64,000 nucleotides of DNA from an uncultured Verrucomicrobia subdivision 3 bacterium. GTDB taxonomy: Bacteria > Verrucomicrobiota > Verrucomicrobiia > Limisphaerales > DASXHY01. Made by a program: the position numbers and the translations under genes. The number at the start of each line of letters is the position of its first letter. The stretch's first letter is position 1. The stretch spans positions 1 through 64,000 of the forward strand of contig CALBZA010000059.1 in the NCBI GenBank assembly GCA_937890005.1. Direction: 5' to 3'. This document shows, piece by piece, positions 36,727-45,518 of this stretch. The notes beneath the pieces were generated by a model that saw only the letters and a program-made list of their open reading frames with translations, ran no database searches and was not told the DNA's origin.

Positions 36727-37269
36727 TCACCCCTCCGTCACATTCAACACCTCATTCCGAATCACTGCTTTCGCGAGATCAAATGGTTCCGAAGCCATCT
36801 GCTTTGTTGCGAGACGCCGGGCTTCGGACACCGATGATGCCGACTGCACCGTCACAACGGTTTCAATGACCGCCGAACGCCGGAACAACACCTGAAACTC
36901 CTTTCGCTTTCGCACCGGTTTCGCCGAAGACTTTGCCGAGCGCTTCTTCGGTTCCTCATTGGATGAAGTCCGCACCGGATCCGAAACAGTCCCCTGCTCC
37001 ACGAGATCGTATTTGATTCCGATCACTCGCAACGGCTCCTTCGGCAGCGGCTTGGGGAAAACGAAATAGGACGCGTGCGTTTTCTGATGAAATCCGATTT
37101 GTCCGAAATCCTTTCGTTTGCCTGTTGGCTTTTGAATCACCGTGAGCACGCGGTTTTCCTTCACCGCCTTCGCGAACGACCGGTCCCGCTTGGGATTCGT
37201 CCAAAGCGTGATCACCTGCGGCTTGCCGGAATGCTTTACCAACTCACCGAATCGAATTTCCTTCGCCAT
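36727..37269 (-). CDS. conserved hypothetical protein
   Basis: 180 residues, basic. The N-terminal half (IRFGELVKHSGKPQVITLWTNPKRDRSFAKAVKENRVLTVIQ) looks like a small alpha/beta domain; a Lys/Arg/Ser linker (EPKKRSAKSSAKPVRKRKEF) leads to a second domain with a beta-alpha-beta look (FQVLFRRSAVIETVVTVQSAS...EARRLATKQM). I recognise no family. The even codon use, length and start next to a clear intergenic region argue that it is real. Confidence 0.65.
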   Translation of the reverse strand: MAKEIRFGELVKHSGKPQVITLWTNPKRDRSFAKAVKENRVLTVIQKPTGKRKDFGQIGFHQKTHASYFVFPKPLPKEPLRVIGIKYDLVEQGTVSDPVRTSSNEEPKKRSAKSSAKPVRKRKEFQVLFRRSAVIETVVTVQSASSVSEARRLATKQMASEPFDLAKAVIRNEVLNVTEG

Positions 37270-37359
37270 GACACAATGTTGTCCAGCCGCTCAAATTCGC
37301 CACTCGGTGATTTTCCCGAACTCCCCAGGGCCGCTCGAACGGGCCGATCAAAAAATTCG

Positions 37360-37498
37360 AACGCAGAGGCGCGGAGGACGCGAAGAGTCGCGAAGACGGA
37401 TTAGGGAAACTCAATCTATCGCCGGAAGTGTTGAAATTTTGGAACAGAATCAGTTGGGTTTGTTCTGCGTATCTTTGCGCCCTCCGCGCCTCTGCGTT
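37360..37498. repeat. inverted-repeat element, 26-bp arms
   Basis: The arms 37360-37385 and 37473-37498 (outer ends AACGCAGAGGCGCGGAGG) are inverted copies with two mismatches around an 87-bp centre. It fills the gap between the hypothetical gene and the dnaE2 stop. The arm words match the nonamer repeats elsewhere. Confidence 0.75.
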
Positions 37499-37510
37499 GA
37501 ACGTCCGGGT

Positions 37511-40500
37511 TCAATGAAAATCATACGACGCCGACGCCACCACCGGGTCACAGTTCAACCGTTCGATCCGCTGCGCTTTCACGTGGATTACATTGTCGAT
37601 GTTCTGCAATCGACCAGTAATCATCAGAAACGATTCCTCCGTGATGATGAGGCGGTTCGCTTCAAACATCGGTGGCGTGACCACGGCGTTGCTGATGCCG
37701 GTTTCGTCCTCAAGGCTGATGAAGACAAATCCTTTGGCCGTTCCCGGTCGTTGACGGCAAATGACATTCCCTGCGATGCGAACCGCTTTTCCATGCGGCA
37801 CGCCCGGCAAATCTGCCGCACGCAGAACGCCCTTCAACCGCGAACGCAACAGCGCCATCGGATGTTTTCCTGTCGTCAGATGCATGGAACGATAATCCGC
37901 GTGAATCCGCTCCGCGTAGTCCATCGGCGCCAGTGGTGAAGCGGTGTCCTGTGTTCTGTCGTCCGACTGGGACATGAACTTTCTGGAGGAATCCGCGGCC
38001 TCAAAGGGATTTGAATCTGCGCTTCCTTTGTTCGCAGGCCCGAGCACCTCCTCTCCCCGGCCCTCTCCTCCATTCGGAATGGAGGAGAGGGTGCCCGAAG
38101 GGCGGGAGAGGAGGTTTTCCGTCATTTCAGAACTCAAAACGCGGGTCGAGCTTTGTTGAGACGAATGAGAGCTGTCTGATGCGAACGTCCTCTCGGACGC
38201 CGCATAATCCTCAAACAAATCTCCCTGGCGCCATTGCTTCTCTACCTGCCAGAGCGCGTCGCGACGATGCGCCACGAAACAGTTCAACGCACCGGCCTCG
38301 GCAAGAACACGCCAATCTTCCTTGCTCAGTGGCACACGACGTTTGCAGTCGTCGAGTGAAGTGAACGGCGCGCGCCGGCGTTCGGCCAACAGCTGTTCGG
38401 CGCCGCTCCGACTCAATCCACGAAGCACCCGCAAACCAAGCCGAACGGGAAATTGTCGCAGGACAGGCTTTCCAGCCAGCCGGTTCAAGGAACTTTCGAG
38501 TTCTGTGCTTTCTCCTTCACAATCGACAGTCAAAGACTTGCCTGAACTTGCAGACACACTCGGCTCTCCTACCGTGCAGTCCCACTCCGATCGCATCACG
38601 CACACGGGCAGGAACTTCACCCCATGCCGCTGTCCGTCCTTCACCAACGATGCCGACGAATAAAATCCCATTGGCTGATTGTTCAGCAGGCTCGCGTAAA
38701 ACTCCGACGCGCGATGCGCCTTCAAGTACGCCGACGCATAAGCCAGATGCGCGAAGCTGATTGCGTGCGATTCCGGAAAGCCGTAAAGCGCGAACGATCC
38801 CACTGCCTGGACGATGCCTTCGATCACTTCCTGAGAAACGCCCTTCCGCTCCATCGCTTCCCGCAGTTTTCTTTCCACCTTCTGCATCCGTTCCTGTGAT
38901 CGATGAAAACTCAGCGCGCGCCGCAGTTCCTCCGCTTCCGCTCCGGAGAAGTCCGCCATCACCATCGCCATCTTCAACATCTGCTCCTGAAACAACGGCA
39001 CTCCAAGCGTACGCCGCAGGATCGAACGAAGCCGTTCGTCGTAACACGGCAGCGTTTCCGGATCGACGCCGTGCTCCATCACCTGTTTGCGTCGTTCGAG
39101 ATACGGATGCATCAGATGCCCCTGAATCGGCCCCGGCCGGATGATCGCGACTTCCACGACCACGTCGTAAAAGCACCTGGGCTTCATGCGCGGCAGCGTG
39201 GCCATTTGCGCACGGCTTTCGATCTGAAAAACGCCGACGGTGTCCGCCGCCTGCATCATTTCGAATGTCTTCTCATCGTGCTCCGGCAATTGCGCGAGAT
39301 CGATCGGGCGCTCCGTTTTTCGTGTGAGTTCCACCGCGTCCTGCAACACAGCCATCATGCCGAGTCCGAGGAAGTCCACCTTGATGATGCCGAGATCCTC
39401 GCAATCGTCTTTGTCCCATTGCGCCACCACGCGGCCGGGCATCGATGCATTTTCGAGCGGCATCACCGAATCGAGCTTTCCCTGGCAGATAATCATCCCG
39501 CCGGAATGCTGACCCAGATGACGCGGCAATCCGCGAATGGCATCGCACAACGCAGCAAAAGCGGGCGCGCGCGGATGTTCCTTGGGCAAGCCGGCCTTTT
39601 CCATTTGCGACGCCAGATCGAGCGTGTGCGGAAAATCACCGTTCGCATATAAATTGGAAAAGCGGTTCAGCACGTCGCCGGAAAGATTCAGCGCCTTGCC
39701 CACTTCACGCGCTGCGCTGCGTCCGCGAAACGTGATCACATTCGCTGTCATGGCCGCGCCGCGTTTGCCGTAACGCTTGTAGATTTCCTGCAAAACCTTT
39801 TCGCGCCGGTCGCCGCTCGGCAGATCGATGTCGATGTCAGGCCAGGAATGCTTCCGGCCTTCCGTGAGAAAACGTTCGAAGAGCGTTTCGAACTTGAGCG
39901 GATCCACCGCGGTGATTCCGAGACAGAAACAAACCGTGCTGTTCGCCGCACTGCCGCGTCCCTGTGCCATGATGTTCTGTTCGCGGCAGAACTGGATGAT
40001 GTCCCAGACGATCAGAAAATATCCGGCGACCTTGAGCTTTGCGATGAGGGCAAGTTCCGTTTCGATCTGTTGACGAACTTTCAACGGAATCTCAGTTAAA
40101 TGCCTGTAACGCTCCCGCGCACCTGCAAACGCTTTTTCGCGCAGGAAGGAATTCATCGTGTGCCCCGACGGCACGGGATAATCCGGAAATTCATAACCGA
40201 GATTTTCCAGCGAAAATTCCAGGCGTTCCGCCAGCCGGACGGTGTTTGCAATCGCCTCCGGACAATCACGAAACAGCTCGCTCATCTGCGCGGCGGTTTT
40301 CAGATGACGCTCACCGTTCTGCGCCAGCAGCCGTCCGGCGGCATCGAGATGTGTATGATTCCGGATGCAGGTGAAGACATCGAGAATCGGACGTTCCGCT
40401 TCCGAGGCATGCAGCACGCCGTTGGTCGCGAGCAACGGCAGATGAAATCGTTCCGCCAGCTCAATCAAATTCCGCACCACCAGTTCCTCACCGCGCAGAT

Positions 40501-41077
40501 GATGCCGTTGCAGTTCGATGAAGACGTTTTGAGGGCCGAAGGTGGAGACAAGCCTTTCGACAACTGCCGCTGCTGAAAAGTCAGAACTCTTCCGGTCATT
40601 CAGAAAAGGAGAAGATGTGAAAGGGGGAAAAGGACTATTACCAAGTCTCCCGCTTTCCCCTTTTCTCCGCTTCTCCCTTTCTAATTTTTGCACCACCCCC
40701 TCCTCATCCCCCGTCAACGCGACGAGCCCGGCGGCAAATTCCGGCAGTTCGTCCCATCCAATCGTGGCCTTGCCTTTCTCGCTGCGCAGATGTGCGCGGG
40801 TGAGCAACTGGCAGAGGTTCTGATAACCCACACGGGATTCGACGAGAACAGGAAGAACTGATTGATCTTCCATCACCAGCTCCGCACCGACGATGGCTTT
40901 GATTCCCAGCTCCTTCGCCTTGCCGAACAGACGCGGCGCTCCGTAAATGCCATTGCGATCGCACAACGCAATCGCCGGCAGTCCCAGCTCAGCGGCTCTC
41001 TCCGCCAACTGTTCGGGCGTGGACGCGCCGCGCAGAAAACTGAACGCACTGCGACTATGGAGCTCGATGTAGGTCAT
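37511..41077 (-). CDS. dnaE2: error-prone DNA polymerase III alpha subunit DnaE2 (ImuC)
   Basis: 1188 residues from the ATG at 41077. An N-terminal PHP domain (MTYIELHSRSAFSFLRGAS) is followed by the polymerase core with GRGSAANSTVCF and catalytic PDIDIDLPSGDRRE near residue 414, then a helix-hairpin-helix and an OB-fold region (IAGNVICRQRPGTAKGFVFISLEDETG). It performs translesion synthesis with ImuA and ImuB. Two low-complexity inserts are odd: residues about 131-163, and 988-1010 within a long linker. Both are encoded by palindromic DNA. Last gene of the imu cassette. Confidence 0.95.
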   Translation of the reverse strand: MTYIELHSRSAFSFLRGASTPEQLAERAAELGLPAIALCDRNGIYGAPRLFGKAKELGIKAIVGAELVMEDQSVLPVLVESRVGYQNLCQLLTRAHLRSEKGKATIGWDELPEFAAGLVALTGDEEGVVQKLEREKRRKGESGRLGNSPFPPFTSSPFLNDRKSSDFSAAAVVERLVSTFGPQNVFIELQRHHLRGEELVVRNLIELAERFHLPLLATNGVLHASEAERPILDVFTCIRNHTHLDAAGRLLAQNGERHLKTAAQMSELFRDCPEAIANTVRLAERLEFSLENLGYEFPDYPVPSGHTMNSFLREKAFAGARERYRHLTEIPLKVRQQIETELALIAKLKVAGYFLIVWDIIQFCREQNIMAQGRGSAANSTVCFCLGITAVDPLKFETLFERFLTEGRKHSWPDIDIDLPSGDRREKVLQEIYKRYGKRGAAMTANVITFRGRSAAREVGKALNLSGDVLNRFSNLYANGDFPHTLDLASQMEKAGLPKEHPRAPAFAALCDAIRGLPRHLGQHSGGMIICQGKLDSVMPLENASMPGRVVAQWDKDDCEDLGIIKVDFLGLGMMAVLQDAVELTRKTERPIDLAQLPEHDEKTFEMMQAADTVGVFQIESRAQMATLPRMKPRCFYDVVVEVAIIRPGPIQGHLMHPYLERRKQVMEHGVDPETLPCYDERLRSILRRTLGVPLFQEQMLKMAMVMADFSGAEAEELRRALSFHRSQERMQKVERKLREAMERKGVSQEVIEGIVQAVGSFALYGFPESHAISFAHLAYASAYLKAHRASEFYASLLNNQPMGFYSSASLVKDGQRHGVKFLPVCVMRSEWDCTVGEPSVSASSGKSLTVDCEGESTELESSLNRLAGKPVLRQFPVRLGLRVLRGLSRSGAEQLLAERRRAPFTSLDDCKRRVPLSKEDWRVLAEAGALNCFVAHRRDALWQVEKQWRQGDLFEDYAASERTFASDSSHSSQQSSTRVLSSEMTENLLSRPSGTLSSIPNGGEGRGEEVLGPANKGSADSNPFEAADSSRKFMSQSDDRTQDTASPLAPMDYAERIHADYRSMHLTTGKHPMALLRSRLKGVLRAADLPGVPHGKAVRIAGNVICRQRPGTAKGFVFISLEDETGISNAVVTPPMFEANRLIITEESFLMITGRLQNIDNVIHVKAQRIERLNCDPVVASASYDFH
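38047..38114. repeat. palindromic element inside dnaE2 (C-terminal linker)
   Basis: CCTCCTCTCCC at the left end matches GGGAGAGGAGG at the right; inner arms CCTCTCCTCCATTC and GAATGGAGGAGAGG pair as well, and a small hairpin GCCCGAAGGGC interrupts one side. It is in frame and encodes about SRPSGTLSSIPNGGEGRGEE. Confidence 0.8.
40602..40682. repeat. palindromic purine/pyrimidine element inside dnaE2 (N-terminal loop)
   Basis: The left arm is purine-rich (AGAAAAGGAGAAG...GGGGGAAAAGG) and the right arm is its imperfect inverted copy (CTTTCCCCTTTTCTCCGC...). In frame, it adds roughly 30 residues (REKRRKGESGRLGN...) to a surface loop between the PHP domain and the next block. The same words occur between genes at 8409-8452. 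Confidence 0.75.
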
Positions 41078-41084
41078 TGGGAAA

Positions 41085-41109
41085 TTCCAGGTTCCAAGTT
41101 CCAAATTCC
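41085..41109. repeat. heptamer array TTCCAAG, left half of an inverted pair
   Basis: TTCCAGG, TTCCAAG, TTCCAAA, TTCC in register. It pairs with GGAATTT, GGAGCTT, GGGATTT, GGAACTT at 41259-41286, the inverted counterpart. Both lie in the 207-bp gap between imuB and dnaE2. Confidence 0.8.
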
Positions 41110-41258
41110 GAGGAAACGCTTCTCAGGCGTAGGGCGGGCTTTCCAGACTGCCTGACATGGAACGCGAATAAATTTCGGACGATGTGGAAGATCTCCGGAT
41201 GCTTCTCGCATCGGAGTGCTTCGCCAGGCTGCGTGCGATTGAAGTTTGAAGCTTCTTT

Positions 41259-41286
41259 GGAATTTGGAGCTTGGGATTTGGAACTT
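41259..41286. repeat. heptamer array GGAATTT, right half of an inverted pair
   Basis: Four 7-bp units that begin GG(A/G) and end TT, partly overlapping the imuB stop codon. It is the inverted partner of 41085-41109. Confidence 0.8.
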
Positions 41287-42757
41287 AATCATACGCTCCT
41301 TCCACAAAAAATCGTCCGTCCGCAAAATAAATCCGATAAAACGCGCCATCCGCCGCCTGCACGTCCCACTCTTCCCGCGCCCAATTGTGTCGATCCCACC
41401 AATCGCCGGAAGTTCTGAACGGCCCGCGGACATCCACGATGGCGCCATTGAAAACTTCACTGCGAATCAGCGCCGGACGTTGGCCGCGCAATTCCACCCG
41501 GGCTGGAATCGCAGGCCGAAAACGCCGGAGCGGGAGGCTTGTCTGAGTTGAATTCGAAAAACTCGAACGTGTTTCGCGCTCCTTTCCATCAAACTCCGGC
41601 GCGCGCATTTGAAATGCGTCAGGCCGATGCGTCGCTTCCGGAACAGGCGTTCCAACACGGTCCGATCCACAAAGCGCCGTCAGTCGCGCCAGCGTTTCGG
41701 CAAATTGATTCGGATCCTTGAGCGTGGTTTCGAACAGGCCGAACTGATGCGTCTGCGGCAAACTGGGTTTCGCTTCCAATCGCAAACCCACGATCGGCGC
41801 ATCGGTGCGGACGGTTTCCAAATGCGTCTGCAGCGCACGAAACAACGTTTTGATTTCACCGGTCGGCGACGGAATGCGGAACTGCCGCTCGTAAATGGCG
41901 CCGGAACTCAGCCGCAGCGTGAGATCGAGTTGCGAAACAACCAGGTGAAGCGCATCGAGCCGCTTCGACAGTTGTTCGACGAAGCGATGCATCACGAACA
42001 GAAGCGGCTCCGCCGTTTCAATTTCATTTTCGAACTCGATCTGTTCCCGAAATTCCTGCTTCGGCACCACCAGTTTGAGCGGCCGGATGGATTCCGTCGA
42101 AACGCAATTCAGCAGCGGAAGAATCTCGGGGCCGAGCCGTTCCGCCAGTTCGCTTCGGCCCAGTTTCAACAGCGCGCCAACGGTGTGAATGCCCCAGCGT
42201 TCGAGAATTCCGGCGATTTCAACCGGAAGTTCCAGCGCTGCGACCGGCAGCAGGGAAACAAACTCGTTGGAATCCCGAACAATTCGAACCGCGTTCGTGG
42301 CATGCGCTGTCAGCAGGGCGAGGTTCGGCGTCGGCGCCACACCGCATTTCGCGGCCAGGCCAACCGACGCAAGCGCCGTGAGCATTTGCTCCGACCAGGC
42401 ATGAACAGCCTGATCGTCGTCCAAGCCAAGCCCCTTCAGTTCCATCGAACACACGCCGGGAGCGGTGTCCTCGATGTTCGGCGAAAAACAGTAGGCGGTC
42501 TGAAGCAGGACTTCCGTGGCGGTTCGCTCCAGTGCGATTGAACGGGTTTTGATGATCAACTCCGCGCAACGCGCCATCGCCTGACTGGCGCTGAGTCCTT
42601 CCACCACCCCCTTCGCACGGGCTGCGGCTGTGAGCTCAACGATGATCGGCTTGGACAACGCGGGATCGATCAACGCCACAGCTTTGCCGCGCAGCTCGGG
42701 CTCCTGACGAAGCACGGCCTGAAGGGCGAAGTCTGGAATGAAAACCGCGGCGAACAT
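41285..42757 (-). CDS. imuB: ImuB, Y-family polymerase-like mutagenesis protein
   Basis: 490 residues. It has the Y-family fold but the usual MDAFF and SIDE metal motifs are replaced (FIPDFALQAV, CSMEL), as expected of ImuB, which acts as a scaffold linking the clamp, ImuA and DnaE2. A little-finger domain (QIEFENEIETAEPLLFVMHRFVEQLSKRL) and an extended C-terminal domain (GDWWDRHNWAREEWDVQ...YRIYFADGRFFVEG) are present. Middle gene of the imuA-imuB-dnaE2 set. Confidence 0.92.
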   Translation of the reverse strand: MFAAVFIPDFALQAVLRQEPELRGKAVALIDPALSKPIIVELTAAARAKGVVEGLSASQAMARCAELIIKTRSIALERTATEVLLQTAYCFSPNIEDTAPGVCSMELKGLGLDDDQAVHAWSEQMLTALASVGLAAKCGVAPTPNLALLTAHATNAVRIVRDSNEFVSLLPVAALELPVEIAGILERWGIHTVGALLKLGRSELAERLGPEILPLLNCVSTESIRPLKLVVPKQEFREQIEFENEIETAEPLLFVMHRFVEQLSKRLDALHLVVSQLDLTLRLSSGAIYERQFRIPSPTGEIKTLFRALQTHLETVRTDAPIVGLRLEAKPSLPQTHQFGLFETTLKDPNQFAETLARLTALCGSDRVGTPVPEATHRPDAFQMRAPEFDGKERETRSSFSNSTQTSLPLRRFRPAIPARVELRGQRPALIRSEVFNGAIVDVRGPFRTSGDWWDRHNWAREEWDVQAADGAFYRIYFADGRFFVEGAYD

Positions 42758-42784
42758 GACACGCTATTTTAAGCCATAAATGAG

Positions 42785-42847
42785 TTTTCAGTTTTCAGTT
42801 CGAAGTTTTCAGAAATCGAACTGAACACTGAACACTGAACACTGAAA
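42785..42847. repeat. inverted heptamer arrays (TTTTCAG / ACTGAAC)
   Basis: TTTTCAG occurs twice at 42785-42798; ACTGAAC three times plus ACTGAAA at 42820-42847. The two halves are inverted relatives, able to form a long hairpin. Located between imuA and imuB. Confidence 0.85.
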
Positions 42848-42888
42848 ACTTTTCGTATTTCATCTCTGGCTGATAAAATCGAGAAAAC

Positions 42889-43575
42889 TCACGCCGTCCC
42901 GAGCATTTGCCGGTTTGTTTCCTGAAGATGCCGGGCGTCGGACACTTCAAGTTTCAGATCGGAGAGCAACGGTTCCGCGCCAGCATTCAGATCTGCCAGC
43001 GTTCTCACACTGGAAGAAATCGTGATGCGCGCCTGGGCGGGAGCGACCTTGGGATAAGGCGTCAGCACCATGCAAACGGTCGTTCCCTGCTCAAGAATCC
43101 GCTGAAACCGAAACCACGTCGTCGCCGGAATGCGTCGAAGCTCCGCCGGCGAATTGAGCATCAGGTCCAGAATCACCAGCGTAAGATTCCGATCCCGAAG
43201 AATGATGTCCGCCGCTTTCAACGATTCTTCCGCTGACCGGCTGCGCACCCAGAGCAGGCGTTCCAGCGTGGTTTCCTCCATCGCCGTCACGTCGAGAGAA
43301 TCGCGTCCGTCGATGAAAGCCACGATCTGTTTTTCAGCGGCGGCGCGGGCCAGCAATGCATCGCGCAAGAGAGCGCTGCCGGAACTGCGTTTTGGCGAAA
43401 TCACTTCGCTGAGGGCGCCGCGAGGAAGTCCGCCGTTCAGAGATTGGTCGAGCTGCGGAATGCCTGTGGGCCAATGATTCTGATGTCGCGCCGCGAGTTC
43501 CTCCACGCCAACGCGCAATTGCGGCATCTTCTCCTTCAGGAGCTGTCGCAACTGGATGACGTTGGCTGCAGGCAT
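42889..43575 (-). CDS. imuA: ImuA, RecA/SulA-like mutagenesis protein
   Basis: 228 residues from the ATG at 43575; a TTG at 43614 would add 13. A RecA-fold protein: WPTGIPQLDQSLNGGLPRGALSEVI, a degenerate P-loop KRSSGSALL, and TLVILDLM as Walker B. It lacks the RecA C-terminal domain. ImuA represses or positions RecA during translesion synthesis. It heads the cassette; I could not find a clear LexA box in the 100 bp upstream. Confidence 0.88.
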   Translation of the reverse strand: MPAANVIQLRQLLKEKMPQLRVGVEELAARHQNHWPTGIPQLDQSLNGGLPRGALSEVISPKRSSGSALLRDALLARAAAEKQIVAFIDGRDSLDVTAMEETTLERLLWVRSRSAEESLKAADIILRDRNLTLVILDLMLNSPAELRRIPATTWFRFQRILEQGTTVCMVLTPYPKVAPAQARITISSSVRTLADLNAGAEPLLSDLKLEVSDARHLQETNRQMLGTA

Positions 43576-43691
43576 GCCGGTTTGAAATGTTAACTTGGCT
43601 CCGGGCTCAGGCAACGGCTTTCCGGAGAGAGTTATTCACACGGCAACCTAGCCGAAGCGTCAGACATCGGCTGACCAGTCCTGTGGAAGAA

Positions 43692-43913
43692 TCAATGTGA
43701 CGGTTTGCCGAGCGGTTCCGCGTTCTGATGGCGGGTTGTGTTGCCCTGTTCCGCGTTCTGGCCCTGCGTTACGCCGTTGTTGTCGGGCTTGCCTCCGGCG
43801 ACAGCCTTGTCCCGACGATTTTGTTCCGATCGGGAGTTGATGGCGGGGGCGGCATGTCGGCGACGGGTGCGACGTGCGATTTTGGAATGCGTTTCGCCAC
43901 TTCGGGGTTTCAT
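43692..43913 (-). CDS. possible small basic protein
   Basis: 73 residues, from an ATG preceded by GGAAAAG at good spacing. The sequence is basic and hydrophilic (KIARRTRRRHAAPAINSRSEQNRR) and Asn/Gln/Gly-rich at the end. No family recognised. A shorter open frame exists on the other strand, so coding status is uncertain. Confidence 0.3.
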   Translation of the reverse strand: MKPRSGETHSKIARRTRRRHAAPAINSRSEQNRRDKAVAGGKPDNNGVTQGQNAEQGNTTRHQNAEPLGKPSH

Positions 43914-43980
43914 GACTTTTCCATCGCGCGGCGGGACGGGAAAAGCAATGGGGAGCAAAACTGAAACCGACTGGCAGTAC

Positions 43981-44010
43981 AAAAAGTGAGGCCCGGGAAA
44001 CCCGGGCCTC
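43981..44010 (-). terminator. intrinsic terminator of the RRM gene
   Basis: GAGGCCCGGG and CCCGGGCCTC form a 10-bp GC stem with a 3-base loop. On the minus strand it is followed by ACTTTTTG. It ends the RNA-binding protein transcript. Confidence 0.85.
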
Positions 44011-44041
44011 GTTGGAATAGCTGTGAAAGTTTCAGCTCAGC

Positions 44042-44383
44042 TTAGTAGCGCTCGCGACGTCCGCCGCGATCACCACCACGGTCGCCACCGCCACCGCCGA
44101 AACGGCGTCCACCGCCACCGCCAGGAGGACGGTCTTCACGCGGACGGGCAACGTTGACTGTCAAAGCGCGGCCGTCAACTGACTTGCCGTTCATCGCTTC
44201 GATTGCTTTTTGAGCTTCTTCGGGAGAGCTCATGGTGACAAAGGCGAAGCCACGGGGGCGTCCGCTCATTTTGTCCATCATCAGGTTTGTTTCGAGGACC
44301 GTGCCGTGCGCGGCGAATGCGTCATGGAGGTCGTTTTCTGTCGTGTTGAAGGAAAGGTTTCCTACAAACAATTTGTTACTCAT
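44042..44383 (-). CDS. RRM-domain RNA-binding protein
   Basis: 113 residues. A single RNA recognition motif with RNP2 LFVGNL and RNP1 RGFAFVTM, followed by a Gly/Arg-rich tail (GGGGGRRFGGGGGDRGGDRGGRRERY). This is the layout of cold-inducible RNA-binding proteins found in cyanobacteria and PVC bacteria. It probably binds mRNA at low temperature. Single-gene transcript with a strong terminator and a long divergent leader. Confidence 0.93.
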   Translation of the reverse strand: MSNKLFVGNLSFNTTENDLHDAFAAHGTVLETNLMMDKMSGRPRGFAFVTMSSPEEAQKAIEAMNGKSVDGRALTVNVARPREDRPPGGGGGRRFGGGGGDRGGDRGGRRERY

Positions 44384-44690
44384 ACTGTATTTGAATCCAT
44401 CTACCTTGCTTCTGCTTTCTGAGACTGTTCCCGACTGCCGGGTCTAAAATCGCCACTGAACGAAGTTCACCTGAGGATTTACCATGCCTTGAAATTGCAA
44501 GTGCTTTGACAGATTTGCGCATACAGTGGTCTTCATTCTCCGTAATAGCAACTACTATTTTCATCAAGGACGGTAGGTAACCACCTACCCTGCCGATGGA
44601 AACAGTCGATTCCCGCAAGAAACGGGTGGAGGGAACAATGCCGGCGTCTAAAATGTCTCCGTGCCACATCGACTTTTGGAACCGCGCCGC
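44384..44690. promoter_or_regulatory. divergent control region of RRM and Ada-like genes
   Basis: 307 bp without a gene. A small hairpin GGTAGGT/ACCTACC lies at 44572-44589. Both neighbouring genes are transcribed outward, so their promoters must be here. The long RRM leader would fit cold-responsive mRNA folding, which is inference. Confidence 0.4.
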
Positions 44691-45518
44691 ATGAACGACT
44701 ACACTCGCATCGCAATTGTCATCCGTTATCTGGATCAGCATCAGTCCGAACAACCGGATCTCACGTCGCTCGCAGGGATCGCTGGATTGAGCCCGTTTCA
44801 TTTTCATCGTCTGTTCACACGATGGGCGGCCATCACGCCCAAAGATTTCCTGCAGTGCCTCACCGCAAATCGCGTCAAAGAAGCGTTGCGAAACGGAGCG
44901 AGGGTTCTTGATACCGCGCTGGACGCTGGCCTCTCAGGTCCGGGACGATTGCACGACCTCTGCGTGAACCTCGAAGCGGCGTCGCCTGGTGAAATTCAGG
45001 CTGGCGGACTCGGATGGGAACTTCGCGCCGGATTTGGAGACAGTCCGTTCGGCAAATGTCTGATCGCAGAAAGTCCGCGTGGAATTTGTCATCTCAGCTT
45101 CGTCGATGAAACCGATGAACCCGCCGCCTGGAAAAATTTGGAGAACGACTGGCCGAATGCAGTTCTTGTGCGCAACGATTCGTTCGCCCGAAAAACTCTG
45201 AACAATGTTTTCAATCGTTCACCCGACGCGCCTTCGCCGTTGAAAATGTTCGTTCGAGGAACGGCCTTTCAGATTCGTGTCTGGCGTGCGCTGCTGGAAT
45301 TGCCGGCGGGCCGGTTGATCACTTACGGAACACTGGCTGAAAAGATCGGCCAGGCTTCCGCCGCCCGCGCTGTCGGAACCGCTGTCGGTTCCAATCCCAT
45401 TGCCTATTTGATCCCGTGTCATCGCGTGATTCGCGAAACAGGGATTGTTGGGAACTATCGCTGGGGACGCGAACGCAAACGCATCATGCTGGCGCACGAA
45501 CTGGCTTGCAAAAGCTGA
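44691..45518 (+). CDS. AraC-type HTH fused to methylated-DNA-cysteine methyltransferase (Ada-like)
   Basis: 275 residues from the ATG at 44691. An N-terminal AraC helix-turn-helix (LTSLAGIAGLSPFHFHRLFTRWAAITPKDFLQC) is followed by an O6-alkylguanine methyltransferase domain: RGTAFQIRVWRALLELPAGRLITYG, then PCHRVI with the acceptor cysteine, and GNYRWGRERKRIML. The N-terminal zinc-cysteine domain of E. coli Ada is missing, so it is the Ada-like class without the phosphotriester sensor. Confidence 0.93.
   Translation: MNDYTRIAIVIRYLDQHQSEQPDLTSLAGIAGLSPFHFHRLFTRWAAITPKDFLQCLTANRVKEALRNGARVLDTALDAGLSGPGRLHDLCVNLEAASPGEIQAGGLGWELRAGFGDSPFGKCLIAESPRGICHLSFVDETDEPAAWKNLENDWPNAVLVRNDSFARKTLNNVFNRSPDAPSPLKMFVRGTAFQIRVWRALLELPAGRLITYGTLAEKIGQASAARAVGTAVGSNPIAYLIPCHRVIRETGIVGNYRWGRERKRIMLAHELACKS

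Noticed and set aside
43576..43700. LexA box ahead of imuA
   Set aside because: No clear palindrome matching known LexA operators; the lineage's own motif is unknown to me.
43728..43964. Plus-strand small gene opposite the basic protein
   Set aside because: No ribosome site; the minus-strand frame has the better start signal, though neither is certain.
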